Source of the DNA: JAYEHL01 sp041653935
GTDB taxonomy: Bacteria > Chloroflexota > Dehalococcoidia > E44-bin15
DNA: 64,000 nucleotides
Direction: 5' to 3'
NCBI GenBank assembly: GCA_041653935.1
Contig: JBAZEO010000002.1
Coordinates: forward strand, 372,001-436,000
In this document: positions 48,811-56,236 of the stretch, in pieces
How the letters are laid out: each line of letters begins with the position of its first letter
How positions within the stretch are numbered: position 1 is the stretch's first letter
Made by a program: the position numbers and the translations under genes
The notes under the pieces: model-generated
Seen by the model: the letters and a program-made list of their open reading frames with translations, nothing else
Told to the model about the DNA's origin: nothing
The model's database searches: none

Positions 48811-50532
48811 TTACTTATTCCTCTTCTTTACTTCTCGCACTATATCCGACGGAGTAAACGGGCGCCCATCGTATTTGAGGATACTATCGCTTACTTTTAT
48901 ACATGTCTCCGCCTGAATGAGATGGGCAAGCTGCCCCGATGCATTGCTCTCGACGACATAGATTTTACCGGCCTTCCTCAAAAGGTCAGAAACATCGTCC
49001 TCAGGAAAGGGCCAGAGCTCGCTGAAATGCAGCGAGTTCACGCTGACTCCCTGCTCCAACAGGATGTCGACTGCTTCGCGGATAGCGTAATAAGTGCTGC
49101 CCCAGCCCACGAGGGTCACCTCCGCTTCTTGAGAACCGTATATTTTCGGCGGTGCAACATCTTTTCCCACACCAACGAGCTTCTTCATCCGCTTACGCAT
49201 CATATTCTTCCGCGTCTCGGCATCCTCGATTATGTGTCCCTCCTCACTGTGCTCATCGGAATCGGCCACAACCAGGACTCCCTCGTGCTGCATCGGGAAA
49301 GCCCTGGGCGATATGCCTGAATCTGTCAGCTGGTACCTTTTATATTCGGATCCTGCCGCGCTACCACGTTCCGAGAGTAGTTTTCCGCGGTCGATCACTA
49401 CCTGCAACAGATCGAACTTTTCCGCTGTGAAGTAGGAACTGGCTAGATGGTGATCCGTGATGAGTATCACCGGCAGCTGATATTTGTCAGCCAGATTGAA
49501 CGCTTTGACAGTCAGCCAGAATGCATCTTCGATGGTAGCTGGGGCCAGAACGACCTTGGGATAATCCCCGTGCCCTGCATGTATGGCGAACTCCAGTTCC
49601 CCCTGTTCCGTCCGTGTAGGCAAGCCGATGGCAGGTCCGGGACGCTGCCCCAGTACTACTACTATCGGCGTTTCTGTCATGCCGGCAAGGCTCAACCCCT
49701 CCACCATGAGGCAGAAACCTCCGCCGGAGGTAGCCGTCATCGCGCGAACGCCGGCATAGGAAGCCCCGATTACAGCGTTTACGGCCGATATCTCATCCTC
49801 AGGCTGCAACACGACGAGATCAAACTCCTTAGCTTTGGCAGCTATATATTCAATAATAGGAGTAGTAGGGGTCATAGGGTAACCCGATACGAACTTGCAT
49901 CCCGCAGCCAGAGCTCCCAGTGATATAGCCTCATTCCCATTTATCAGCATGCGCTGCTTGTTGTTGATCGTACTCAGGCGCTGTTTGAAATCACCTCTGT
50001 AATTTTGAAGGGTGTAATCATAGCCTGCCCTGACCGCCTGGGCATTGTCCTCGCCGACCTTGCTTGCACCGAAATACTCCTGGACAACTTTTACCAGGAG
50101 GTTCACGTCGGAATGTATCAAACCGAAGATCACACCGAGAGCTACGGTATTTGACGCCTGGGCATTCCCGGTCGTTTCCTGAGCAAGCCTGTTCAACGGC
50201 ACGCTGAACGTCGCGCTGTCACCACCGATGTTCTTTGTCTTCTCTCCATCGTAGATTATGACACCGCCCTTAGTTACTTCTGTGAGATGAATATCCACAG
50301 TATCCTTATCCAGAGCCACCAATAAATCTATCGGCACAGATACGGCATAGACCGGCGAGTCCTTGACTCTGACCCGGAAGAAATTATGGCCGCCTCTGAC
50401 ACGTGATTCGTAATCCTGGTCAGCAAAAACATGGTACCCGCATCTGACAAGGGCTTTGGATATAAGAAATCCTACAGACTGGACACCCTGTCCCGCCTCC
50501 CCACCAATCACAAAGTTTACATCTATAGACAT
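48811..50532 (-). CDS. korA: 2-oxoacid:ferredoxin oxidoreductase, fused gamma-alpha subunit
   Basis: The 573-residue protein begins with the gamma domain (VNFVIGGEAGQGVQSVGFLISKAL, residues 1-190) and continues with the alpha domain (GNEAISLGALAAGCKFVSGYPMTPTTPIIEY; ATSGGGFCLMVEGLSLAGMTETPIV). The gamma-alpha fusion without a delta ferredoxin domain is the KorA/OorA architecture of 2-oxoglutarate-type enzymes. It works with KorB and an external ferredoxin. It is cytosolic and oxygen-sensitive, which fits its place in a defence-rich block. Confidence 0.9.
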   Translation of the reverse strand: MSIDVNFVIGGEAGQGVQSVGFLISKALVRCGYHVFADQDYESRVRGGHNFFRVRVKDSPVYAVSVPIDLLVALDKDTVDIHLTEVTKGGVIIYDGEKTKNIGGDSATFSVPLNRLAQETTGNAQASNTVALGVIFGLIHSDVNLLVKVVQEYFGASKVGEDNAQAVRAGYDYTLQNYRGDFKQRLSTINNKQRMLINGNEAISLGALAAGCKFVSGYPMTPTTPIIEYIAAKAKEFDLVVLQPEDEISAVNAVIGASYAGVRAMTATSGGGFCLMVEGLSLAGMTETPIVVVLGQRPGPAIGLPTRTEQGELEFAIHAGHGDYPKVVLAPATIEDAFWLTVKAFNLADKYQLPVILITDHHLASSYFTAEKFDLLQVVIDRGKLLSERGSAAGSEYKRYQLTDSGISPRAFPMQHEGVLVVADSDEHSEEGHIIEDAETRKNMMRKRMKKLVGVGKDVAPPKIYGSQEAEVTLVGWGSTYYAIREAVDILLEQGVSVNSLHFSELWPFPEDDVSDLLRKAGKIYVVESNASGQLAHLIQAETCIKVSDSILKYDGRPFTPSDIVREVKKRNK

Positions 50533-50627
50533 ATCATTGTTCCTTCCGCATTGCGATATACGGAACTACTGTTCAATTGATGAACCCATTCCACCGGAAC
50601 CATTCATACGATTTGACTAAAGAAATA

Positions 50628-51263
50628 CTACTCCGAGAATTCTATTACCACTTCCTTAACATCCCACAGAGGCTTTATCTTCTCCATGATTTCTTCCCTT
50701 ATTGCATTGGCAAACTGATGATTGGAGGGCAGATCGATTATCACCTTGACCTTTCCATCGCCGACTTGAATATCTCGCACCAGGTTTGTACGTACAACGT
50801 CCAATCCGCTCAATGGATTCATTACCTTCTTCAAACGTTTCTGAACCACCTCTACGGTGGTAGGGTTTTTCTCCTTAACCAGACCATGAAGCTCTTCATA
50901 GTTTTGTATTGCTGAACGCAACCCTTCTACAGCCAATACCGAACAGTGGGCTTTTATCTTAGGAAGACCACCCAGAGCCTCCGAGGCCTGCTTCCAGGTA
51001 ATATTCTTTGCCTCCTCAAGCGTCTTGCCCTTCGCCAGCTCAGTTATAATGGAGCCTGTGGCAATATTGGATGCGCACCCGTACGACTCAAACTTGACAT
51101 CGCTGATGGTCTGCGTCTTAGGGTCCACCTTTATATATACCGACACCATATCGCCGCAGGCAGGACTGCCCTCTGTGGATTTGCCGTCGGCATCTTCGAT
51201 CTTACCCACGTTGCGCGGATGTTTGAAGTGCTCAAGAACCGTGTCACTATAAGGAAATTTCAT
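50628..51263 (-). CDS. IscU/NifU-type Fe-S scaffold fused to a DUF59 (MIP18/PaaD-like) domain
   Basis: The 211-residue protein has an IscU domain (1-125) with the three cluster cysteines in SPACGDMV, YGCASNI and AHCSVL, then a second domain (about 135-211: EVVQKRLKKVMNPLSGLDVVRTNLVRDIQVGDGKVKVIIDLP) matching DUF59 proteins such as SufT/PaaD that help mature Fe-S proteins. Usually these are separate proteins. The IscU D-x-x-C and LPPxK segment reads GGLPKIKAHC, with a shortened chaperone-binding LPPVK motif. It starts 1 bp after the NifS-like gene stop and forms a scaffold module with it. Confidence 0.85.
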   Translation of the reverse strand: MKFPYSDTVLEHFKHPRNVGKIEDADGKSTEGSPACGDMVSVYIKVDPKTQTISDVKFESYGCASNIATGSIITELAKGKTLEEAKNITWKQASEALGGLPKIKAHCSVLAVEGLRSAIQNYEELHGLVKEKNPTTVEVVQKRLKKVMNPLSGLDVVRTNLVRDIQVGDGKVKVIIDLPSNHQFANAIREEIMEKIKPLWDVKEVVIEFSE

Positions 51264-51264
51264 T

Positions 51265-52440
51265 TTATCCCTCCTTCTCTTTGCCCAGCGGGCTGATTAC
51301 TCTCAGCTCACGTATGATCAAAGATAATGCTTCAACAACAACATCAACCTCGTCGATGGTATTGAAGCGCCCGAAGGTAAACCGTATCGAACCGTGCGCT
51401 CTTTCGTGGCCTCCGCCGATACCATAGATGACATGGCTCCCTTCAAGCGATCGGCTGAAACACGCGGAACCTGTACTCACTGCGATGCCGTGCATATCAA
51501 GATGAAGCGTTATCGACTCACCCTCAACATAGTGGAATGAGATATTCGCATTCTGCGGCAACCTCCTGCTTCTGTGTCCGTTCAGAATTGTATCCGGTAT
51601 CTCGGCAAGTATGCGGTCAATGATGCGGTCGCGCATCAAACGAATCCTCGCAATTTCTTCAGGAGTAACCAGTTCCACCGCCTTGGCGAATCCTATAGCC
51701 CCGGGTATATTCTCCAATCCGGCGCGAAGATCGAACTCCTGAAACCCGCCGTCCATCCACTTGGCTATCCTGGTGCCTTTTTTTACATATAGTCCGCCAA
51801 TGCCCTTGGGCCCATGTACCGTATGTGCCGATACGGTAACTAGATCGACAGGCGTTTTGGATACATCCAATGGAACACGGGTAAACGTATGCGTAGCATC
51901 GGTATGAAAAAGCACTCCCTTCTCGCGGCAGATACCACCTATAGCATCTATATTTTGAACGGTCCCGATTTCTTGATTAGCGTGCTGTATTGAAACGAGG
52001 ATGGTCTTATCCGTAATCGAATTTCTAATCCCATCAAGATCGACAAGACCTTCACCATCCACTCCCAGATAAGTTACTTTAAAGCCCTGACGCTCAAGAG
52101 CTCTGGCGCTGTTCAATACAGGGAAGTCCTCGATTTTTGAAACGATTATGTGTTTTCCCTTCTTCTCGCCTAAAGCCAAGGCCACGCCTTTCAATGCGAT
52201 GTTGGACGATTCGTCACCTCCGGATGTGAAGATGAACTCCTCGGGGCCAGCTTTCAATGAATTGATTAGTACACCGCGCGCACCGTCAAGCGCTTCACGA
52301 GCCTCGATGCCCTGAGAATACGCAAATTCCGAAGTAGCAACCGCATAAGTATCGAAGAAATAAGGTCTCATGGCCTCGAGCACGCGCTCGTCCATACGTG
52401 TAGCCGCTGAATTGTCGAGATAAATCTGCTTTTCAGGCAC
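51265..52440 (-). CDS. NifS/IscS-like protein lacking the PLP lysine
   Basis: The 391-residue protein starts at GTG 52440 behind GGAGGG. Overall it aligns with IscS/NifS cysteine desulfurases, from YLDNSAATR at the start to STGSACFSRSLEGSH, which keeps the nucleophilic Cys. Yet the PLP-pocket residues differ: the PLP-forming Lys206 of IscS (SGHKIYGPKG) is Thr207 (SAHTVHGPKG, codon ACG); the PLP-stacking His104 (TEH) is Asp (IED); and Gln183 (DATQ) is His (DATH). It may be inactive in desulfuration and act as a sulfur carrier or scaffold. Neighbours are IscU-DUF59, DsrE and TusA. Confidence 0.82.
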   Translation of the reverse strand: MPEKQIYLDNSAATRMDERVLEAMRPYFFDTYAVATSEFAYSQGIEAREALDGARGVLINSLKAGPEEFIFTSGGDESSNIALKGVALALGEKKGKHIIVSKIEDFPVLNSARALERQGFKVTYLGVDGEGLVDLDGIRNSITDKTILVSIQHANQEIGTVQNIDAIGGICREKGVLFHTDATHTFTRVPLDVSKTPVDLVTVSAHTVHGPKGIGGLYVKKGTRIAKWMDGGFQEFDLRAGLENIPGAIGFAKAVELVTPEEIARIRLMRDRIIDRILAEIPDTILNGHRSRRLPQNANISFHYVEGESITLHLDMHGIAVSTGSACFSRSLEGSHVIYGIGGGHERAHGSIRFTFGRFNTIDEVDVVVEALSLIIRELRVISPLGKEKEG

Positions 52441-52452
52441 GGCACCCTCCGA

Positions 52453-52872
52453 TCAAATAAACAGGGTTATTGTCGAGTCCTTCGCCTCATCAAGATACGT
52501 TCCTACGCCGCAGTAATCCGAGATCAGATCGTCGCGCAGGTCCTCTCTCTTCACACCCATGATATCCATAGTCATGTCGCAGGCCAGTATCTTGCCGCCA
52601 AGCTCCTTGAAATCCTTAGCCAGCCTCTCTAAAGACGCAACGTTAGCCTGCTTCATCTTCCTTTTAATCATCAATTTGCCTAATCCAAACATATGCATCT
52701 TGGATAAAGGCCCCTTTTCAAGCCCGCCCTTTTTAAGGCGTTGCAGTCCCCAGAACGTAAAAAACATCGATACATCCATACCCATAGCCAGCGCCCCGTT
52801 GCCTATAATGAAAGCGCTGTACACTTTATCCATATCGCCGCTGTGCACGATAAGCGTAGCTTTATTAGACAT
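52453..52872 (-). CDS. DsrE-family sulfur-relay protein (DsrE2-like)
   Basis: The 139-residue protein has GGAGAGAGC before its ATG. The core LIVHSGDMDKVYSAFIIGNGALAMGMDVSMFFTFWGLQRLKKG is typical of DsrE2/peroxiredoxin-like DsrE proteins, followed by a basic segment (GKLMIKRKMKQ) and KILACDMTMDIMG with the conserved Cys of the family. Such proteins pass sulfane sulfur together with TusA, encoded 11 bp upstream. It lies 13 bp before the NifS-like gene, so the four form a sulfur-transfer operon. Confidence 0.87.
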   Translation of the reverse strand: MSNKATLIVHSGDMDKVYSAFIIGNGALAMGMDVSMFFTFWGLQRLKKGGLEKGPLSKMHMFGLGKLMIKRKMKQANVASLERLAKDFKELGGKILACDMTMDIMGVKREDLRDDLISDYCGVGTYLDEAKDSTITLFI

Positions 52873-52882
52873 AGCTCTCTCC

Positions 52883-53104
52883 TTACTTGCGAATCCTTAT
52901 GCGCCAGAACCCTTCTTCGTCCTTTACCTCGACAAGCTCCAACCCCAAAGCTTTGACAGCCATTGGAATCTCCTTCTTTGAAGAAGGATGAGTTCCTACT
53001 ACCTCGACGATGTCTCCTTGCTGTGCTTTCCTCAACGCCTTGCGGGTCTCAACCAGGGGTACAGGACAAGTCTCTCCACGGCAATCCACCTTTATCTCAG
53101 CCAT
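52883..53104 (-). CDS. tusA: TusA/SirA-family sulfurtransferase
   Basis: The 73-residue protein starts at ATG 53104, seven bases after GGAGG; a longer frame to 53122 would cover this site. It has the TusA signature DCRGETCPVPLVETRKALRK with the persulfide-carrying Cys, the VEVVGTHPSSKKEIPMAVKALGLELVEV body and a C-terminal strand. It accepts sulfur from a cysteine desulfurase or DsrE partner and hands it on. It opens the TusA, DsrE, NifS-like, IscU-DUF59 run. Confidence 0.92.
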   Translation of the reverse strand: MAEIKVDCRGETCPVPLVETRKALRKAQQGDIVEVVGTHPSSKKEIPMAVKALGLELVEVKDEEGFWRIRIRK

Positions 53105-53251
53105 ATCTACACCTCCACTCAATTGCTTCCCACAGATATGTACGCCTTACAGTTTACTTATATTAATACGGAAGAACCCAAACATCTGTGATTTATGTCT
53201 CATACCGGCCACGGAAGAGCAATACGAAACGTCTGCCACCAGTCGCCGCCC

Positions 53252-53659
53252 CTATTTGTGGATGACATAGGTATGCGTATGACTTCCGAATAGGCTATCA
53301 GTAACGGTGACTACGCCACCTTCTTTTATTGTTTGATAATCTTGCTGCGTAAGTGTGACAGTATGCCTGTGTCCGCTGTTATAGGTAGTATCGATAGTTT
53401 TGCCCCCAGCCGGCGGATTTTCAATGTCAGCACCGCTGATGGTAATATCGTGAGTATGTCCCGCATTAACCGATGAAGTGATGGTGATGTCCTGCTGTCC
53501 TACAGAGACGGTCGCGGTCGGGGTGCTGGTTCCGCTGGGGATTGTGGCGGTTGGCGTTCCGGTTCCGCTGGGACCGCCACTGTTACCGCATGCGGTGATC
53601 GCAAGCATTCCGACGAGCAATCCTACCGTCAATATGCTGAACAAACGCTTTTGCAACAT
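53252..53659 (-). CDS. Histidine-motif lipoprotein, possibly metal binding
   Basis: The 135-residue protein starts at ATG 53659, behind AGAGGAG; a longer frame is unlikely. MLQKRLFSILTVGLLVGMLAITACGNS is a lipoprotein signal with the acylated Cys at about 24. A Pro/Thr/Ser linker (TPTATIPSGTSTPTATVS) follows, then a beta-rich domain with three His motifs spaced about 28 residues apart: NAGHTHDI, NSGHRHTV and FGSHTHTY. The H-x-H pairs could bind copper, zinc or iron outside the cell. The small membrane protein gene upstream may be its partner. Confidence 0.7.
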   Translation of the reverse strand: MLQKRLFSILTVGLLVGMLAITACGNSGGPSGTGTPTATIPSGTSTPTATVSVGQQDITITSSVNAGHTHDITISGADIENPPAGGKTIDTTYNSGHRHTVTLTQQDYQTIKEGGVVTVTDSLFGSHTHTYVIHK

Positions 53660-53681
53660 AGTAAAATCTCCTCTTTCTTTT

Positions 53682-53930
53682 TCAGCCCGGCCATCCCATG
53701 AACATGATGGCGAAGAACGCGTGAACAACCACCGATGGACATAATATGTACCAAAGATAGCAATGTTTTGCTGATAAGCGTTTATAGAAGCGCCGCTTCA
53801 TCAGCCTGCCGCCGATCCTCGATCCCAAAATGCAGCGGCACGATGACAGGAGAAGAACAACTAGTACGAAGTTAAGAATACCCAGGATGAAAATCACTCG
53901 TGCTGCTGTCAATGATTGGAAAAAGTCCAT
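53682..53930 (-). CDS. Small membrane protein, unknown function
   Basis: The 82-residue protein has GGGGAGGCGAGT before ATG 53930. Two hydrophobic helices (about 10-30 and 62-80) flank a strongly basic middle (RIGGRLMKRRFYKR). A CRC pair lies after the first helix. The function is not recognised. It is encoded 23 bp upstream of the His-motif lipoprotein in the same direction, so the two could act together at the membrane. Confidence 0.6.
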   Translation of the reverse strand: MDFFQSLTAARVIFILGILNFVLVVLLLSSCRCILGSRIGGRLMKRRFYKRLSAKHCYLWYILCPSVVVHAFFAIMFMGWPG

Positions 53931-53953
53931 ACTCGCCTCCCCATGATTTAAGG

Positions 53954-54304
53954 CTAGACTTCCACCAAGACTTTAGTCGCATCGATCTTAACAGGATAGG
54001 TGATAAGCCCTTTGGGCGGTTTCATAAATTTAGACATCGCGGATACTATACCCGGAAAGTTAGTCCATCGAATCACATGCCCATCTGTAAGATCGAACTG
54101 CGAACCGTGTTTGGGACAGGTAAGTATTGTACCATCCAATTTCCCTTTGTCCAGTTTCGCTCTCATATGAGGACAGCGATTATCTACAGCAAAGAACTTA
54201 TCTGCCACCCTAGCTACCAGTATCTCTTTGTCTCCAACATTGAATGCCCTCATCTCCCCATTTTGCAGTGTGTCAGCCTTCATCACTTCCGAATATCCGG
54301 CCAT
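53954..54304 (-). CDS. Rieske [2Fe-2S] ferredoxin-type protein
   Basis: The 116-residue protein has the Rieske ligands in CPHMRAKL (C-x-H) and TCPKHGSQFDL (C-x2-H), 16 residues apart, and the conserved GSQFDLTDG loop. There is no signal peptide or membrane segment, so it is a soluble Rieske-type electron carrier like those of dioxygenase or nitrite-reductase systems. In this block it may supply electrons to the nearby ferritin-like or superoxide-handling proteins. It lies 30 bp downstream of the SOD gene. Confidence 0.9.
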   Translation of the reverse strand: MAGYSEVMKADTLQNGEMRAFNVGDKEILVARVADKFFAVDNRCPHMRAKLDKGKLDGTILTCPKHGSQFDLTDGHVIRWTNFPGIVSAMSKFMKPPKGLITYPVKIDATKVLVEV

Positions 54305-54333
54305 GCACTCACCCCTTCCTCAGCCTCAACTTC

Positions 54334-54912
54334 TTATTTCACCCGGGCCTCGACAGCATCCCAGTTGATATTCTTAAAGAACGCCTCGATATAATCGGCG
54401 CGCTTCAGCCCGTAATCCAGCATGAAGGCATGCTCGAAAACGTCCATCACCAATATAGGGCGGCATCCCGCGGGGTGCCCGCCGTCGTGCTCATTGATCC
54501 ACTGGTTGAAGAGCCATCCATTCGTATCGTCCTGGTATAGAACGACCCATCCGATGCCGCGCATAGCGCCGGTGGCCCTGAAATCCTTCTCCCACCCCTC
54601 CACGCTGACGTAAGCCCCCGGCAGCAGCTTGGCCAGCTTCCCCGCCTTGTTCATGGCCCCCTTCCCGCCGAGGTTCTCGAAGTAAAGCTCGTGCAGCCGC
54701 ATGCCATTGAACTCCCAGCCGAAACGGCGCTTCAGCTCAGCGAACTCCGGTGACGCTGTCTTACCATCTTTGAGCATAGCCTGGAGCAAGTCCCAGTCTT
54801 TATTCGTATTAGTTACATACCCCTGATACAAGGCGAAATGGTTCTTGAGCAAAGACTCACTGAAGCCGTTCATCCCTATAAGCTTGTTGTAATCCTTAGC
54901 AGCGTATGGCAT
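54334..54912 (-). CDS. Superoxide dismutase, Fe/Mn family
   Basis: The 192-residue protein has the metal ligands in LLKNHFALYQGYV (His), MRLHELYFENLGG (His) and VMDVFEHAFMLDYG (Asp and His), and the active-site GWVVLYQDDTNG region. It converts superoxide to O2 and H2O2. The N-terminal region differs from typical SODs (MPYAAKDYNKLIGMNGFSESLL, lacking the classic H-H-x-x-Y region length), a variant seen in anaerobes and archaea-like forms. Iron or manganese preference cannot be decided. It is cytosolic. Confidence 0.9.
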   Translation of the reverse strand: MPYAAKDYNKLIGMNGFSESLLKNHFALYQGYVTNTNKDWDLLQAMLKDGKTASPEFAELKRRFGWEFNGMRLHELYFENLGGKGAMNKAGKLAKLLPGAYVSVEGWEKDFRATGAMRGIGWVVLYQDDTNGWLFNQWINEHDGGHPAGCRPILVMDVFEHAFMLDYGLKRADYIEAFFKNINWDAVEARVK

Positions 54913-54947
54913 GACTCCCTCCTTCTATTTGCTTATCGACGATAAAA

Positions 54948-55172
54948 CTAATCGTGCTCCTCGAAAACCTTGTCCTGGATACGATCATTCTGTCGCAGCC
55001 ACTCCACAAGCATGGCCACATGCTCCTTCTCCTCATCAGAGTTATGCTGCAGCACCTTCTTCAAGGATATGTTAGACGTCTCCGCGACCCTCTGCTCGTA
55101 GCGGTTTATCGCGTCCAGCTCCTCCCTGAGCGATTCTCTGGCCATGGCCCAGTCTTCAATCTTGTTCGACAT
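54948..55172 (-). CDS. EncFtn-like short ferritin (encapsulated-ferritin family)
   Basis: The 74-residue helical protein contains ELDAINRYEQRVAETSNISLKKVLQHNSDEEKEHVAMLVEWLR, which follows encapsulated ferritin (EncFtn) with its Glu in the first helix and E-x-x-H (E48, H51) in the second. EncFtn makes ferroxidase centres across a dimer interface. The usual C-terminal peptide that targets the protein to an encapsulin shell is absent (ends RIQDKVFEEHD), and no encapsulin gene lies in the window. It starts 1 bp after the preceding ferritin-like gene. Confidence 0.82.
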   Translation of the reverse strand: MSNKIEDWAMARESLREELDAINRYEQRVAETSNISLKKVLQHNSDEEKEHVAMLVEWLRQNDRIQDKVFEEHD

Positions 55173-55173
55173 C

Positions 55174-55620
55174 TTAAGCCTCCTTTTTATTCAATTCGCC
55201 AAGTATGCGTGTCCAGTTATCCACATGCCGCTGTTCGTCCCCGATGTTCTTCTTAATGAGGGCAGCGGACTTCTCATCGAAATTCACTTTCTGCAGGAAA
55301 GCCCCGTAATCCTTGACCGCCTTCTTCTCCACCCAGATATTTGTCTTCATCACACGTTTCTTGCCCATCATTCGAGTTGTAAATCCGATCATCATCCCGC
55401 CAAGCGCGAAGAACCAGCCTATGAAAGAGCCCCTTCCTTTCAAGTCGGCGACCCTCGCCTTGAGGCCGTCCGCATGCTCCTGTTCGTTGGCGATGGCAGC
55501 CTTAAATGTCTCATAAACTGTTGAGCTACTGCGGAATACCCCCGCCTGCGCCTTGTAGATCGTGGTAGCGGCCCTTTCTATGTTGTACATGGTGTTCAGC
55601 GAACCGATTACATTGCTCAT
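55174..55620 (-). CDS. Ferritin-like diiron protein (COQ7/demethoxyubiquinone hydroxylase-like)
   Basis: The 148-residue protein shows the ferritin-like pattern: an early Glu (NIERAATTIY), E-x-x-H in ANEQEHADG, a middle hydrophobic segment (FIGWFFALGGMMIGF) that may touch the membrane, and a second E-x-x-H in GDEQRHVDN. This matches COQ7-type and related diiron proteins. An anaerobe without quinone hydroxylation would more likely use it to reduce O2 or H2O2, as rubrerythrin does. It lies directly upstream of the EncFtn-like gene, 1 bp apart. Confidence 0.8.
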   Translation of the reverse strand: MSNVIGSLNTMYNIERAATTIYKAQAGVFRSSSTVYETFKAAIANEQEHADGLKARVADLKGRGSFIGWFFALGGMMIGFTTRMMGKKRVMKTNIWVEKKAVKDYGAFLQKVNFDEKSAALIKKNIGDEQRHVDNWTRILGELNKKEA

Positions 55621-55635
55621 ATTCCCTCCTGAAAA

Positions 55636-56199
55636 TTATTTTGCCAGCCTTTTGCCGAGTTCGTAAGCATCCTTCATTGCCGTTGGGTGCTTCTTTATCT
55701 CGCCCTTCCGGTCCACCTCTCTGACGAACAGCTCCTCCGCATACTCCACCCCCATGGCGTCGAACAGACATTTCACCGTCAGCTTCGCGCCGTCAAAAAG
55801 GTTAGCACCCTTGGTCGCACCCACCGCTATAAAGGCGCCCTTCCTCCCCTGCTTTGCAGGCCCCTGCTTCAGGACATATTTCCTGGCCCAGAACACCTGA
55901 CACCGGTCCACCAGGGCTTTAAGCTGGGACGGCAGACCGTAGAAAAATATCGGAGATCCGATTATCACGGCGTCCGCTTCATCCAGGCTTTCATATATAT
56001 CGTCCATGTCGTCGCGGATGACACAGTTGCCATCCTTGATGCAGCCGTTGAACTCCCTGCAGGGGGAGATATCAAGTTCGTCCACGACTATCTTCTCGGC
56101 GAAGGCACCAGCGCTCCGTGCGCCCTTCAGCGCCTCGTCCATCAACATATCCGTGTTGCCCCCGATCCGAGGACTGCCCATGATACCCAAAACTTTCAT
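55636..56199 (-). CDS. Iron-sulfur flavoprotein/NAD(P)H-dependent FMN reductase family
   Basis: The 187-residue protein has the flavodoxin-like MKVLGIMGSPRIGGNTDML, a Cys cluster in SPCREFNGCIKDGNCVIRDDM, and GSPIFFYGLPSQLKALVDRCQVFWAR. This is the iron-sulfur flavoprotein (Isf)/FMN-reductase group. Its cysteines are fewer and wider apart than in archaeal Isf, so a 4Fe-4S cluster is not certain. It reduces quinones, O2 or H2O2 in known relatives. It lies just upstream of the ferritin-like genes within the redox block. Confidence 0.85.
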   Translation of the reverse strand: MKVLGIMGSPRIGGNTDMLMDEALKGARSAGAFAEKIVVDELDISPCREFNGCIKDGNCVIRDDMDDIYESLDEADAVIIGSPIFFYGLPSQLKALVDRCQVFWARKYVLKQGPAKQGRKGAFIAVGATKGANLFDGAKLTVKCLFDAMGVEYAEELFVREVDRKGEIKKHPTAMKDAYELGKRLAK

Positions 56200-56236
56200 T
56201 CAATCTCCAGCGAGCTATATTATATTTCCGACTATT

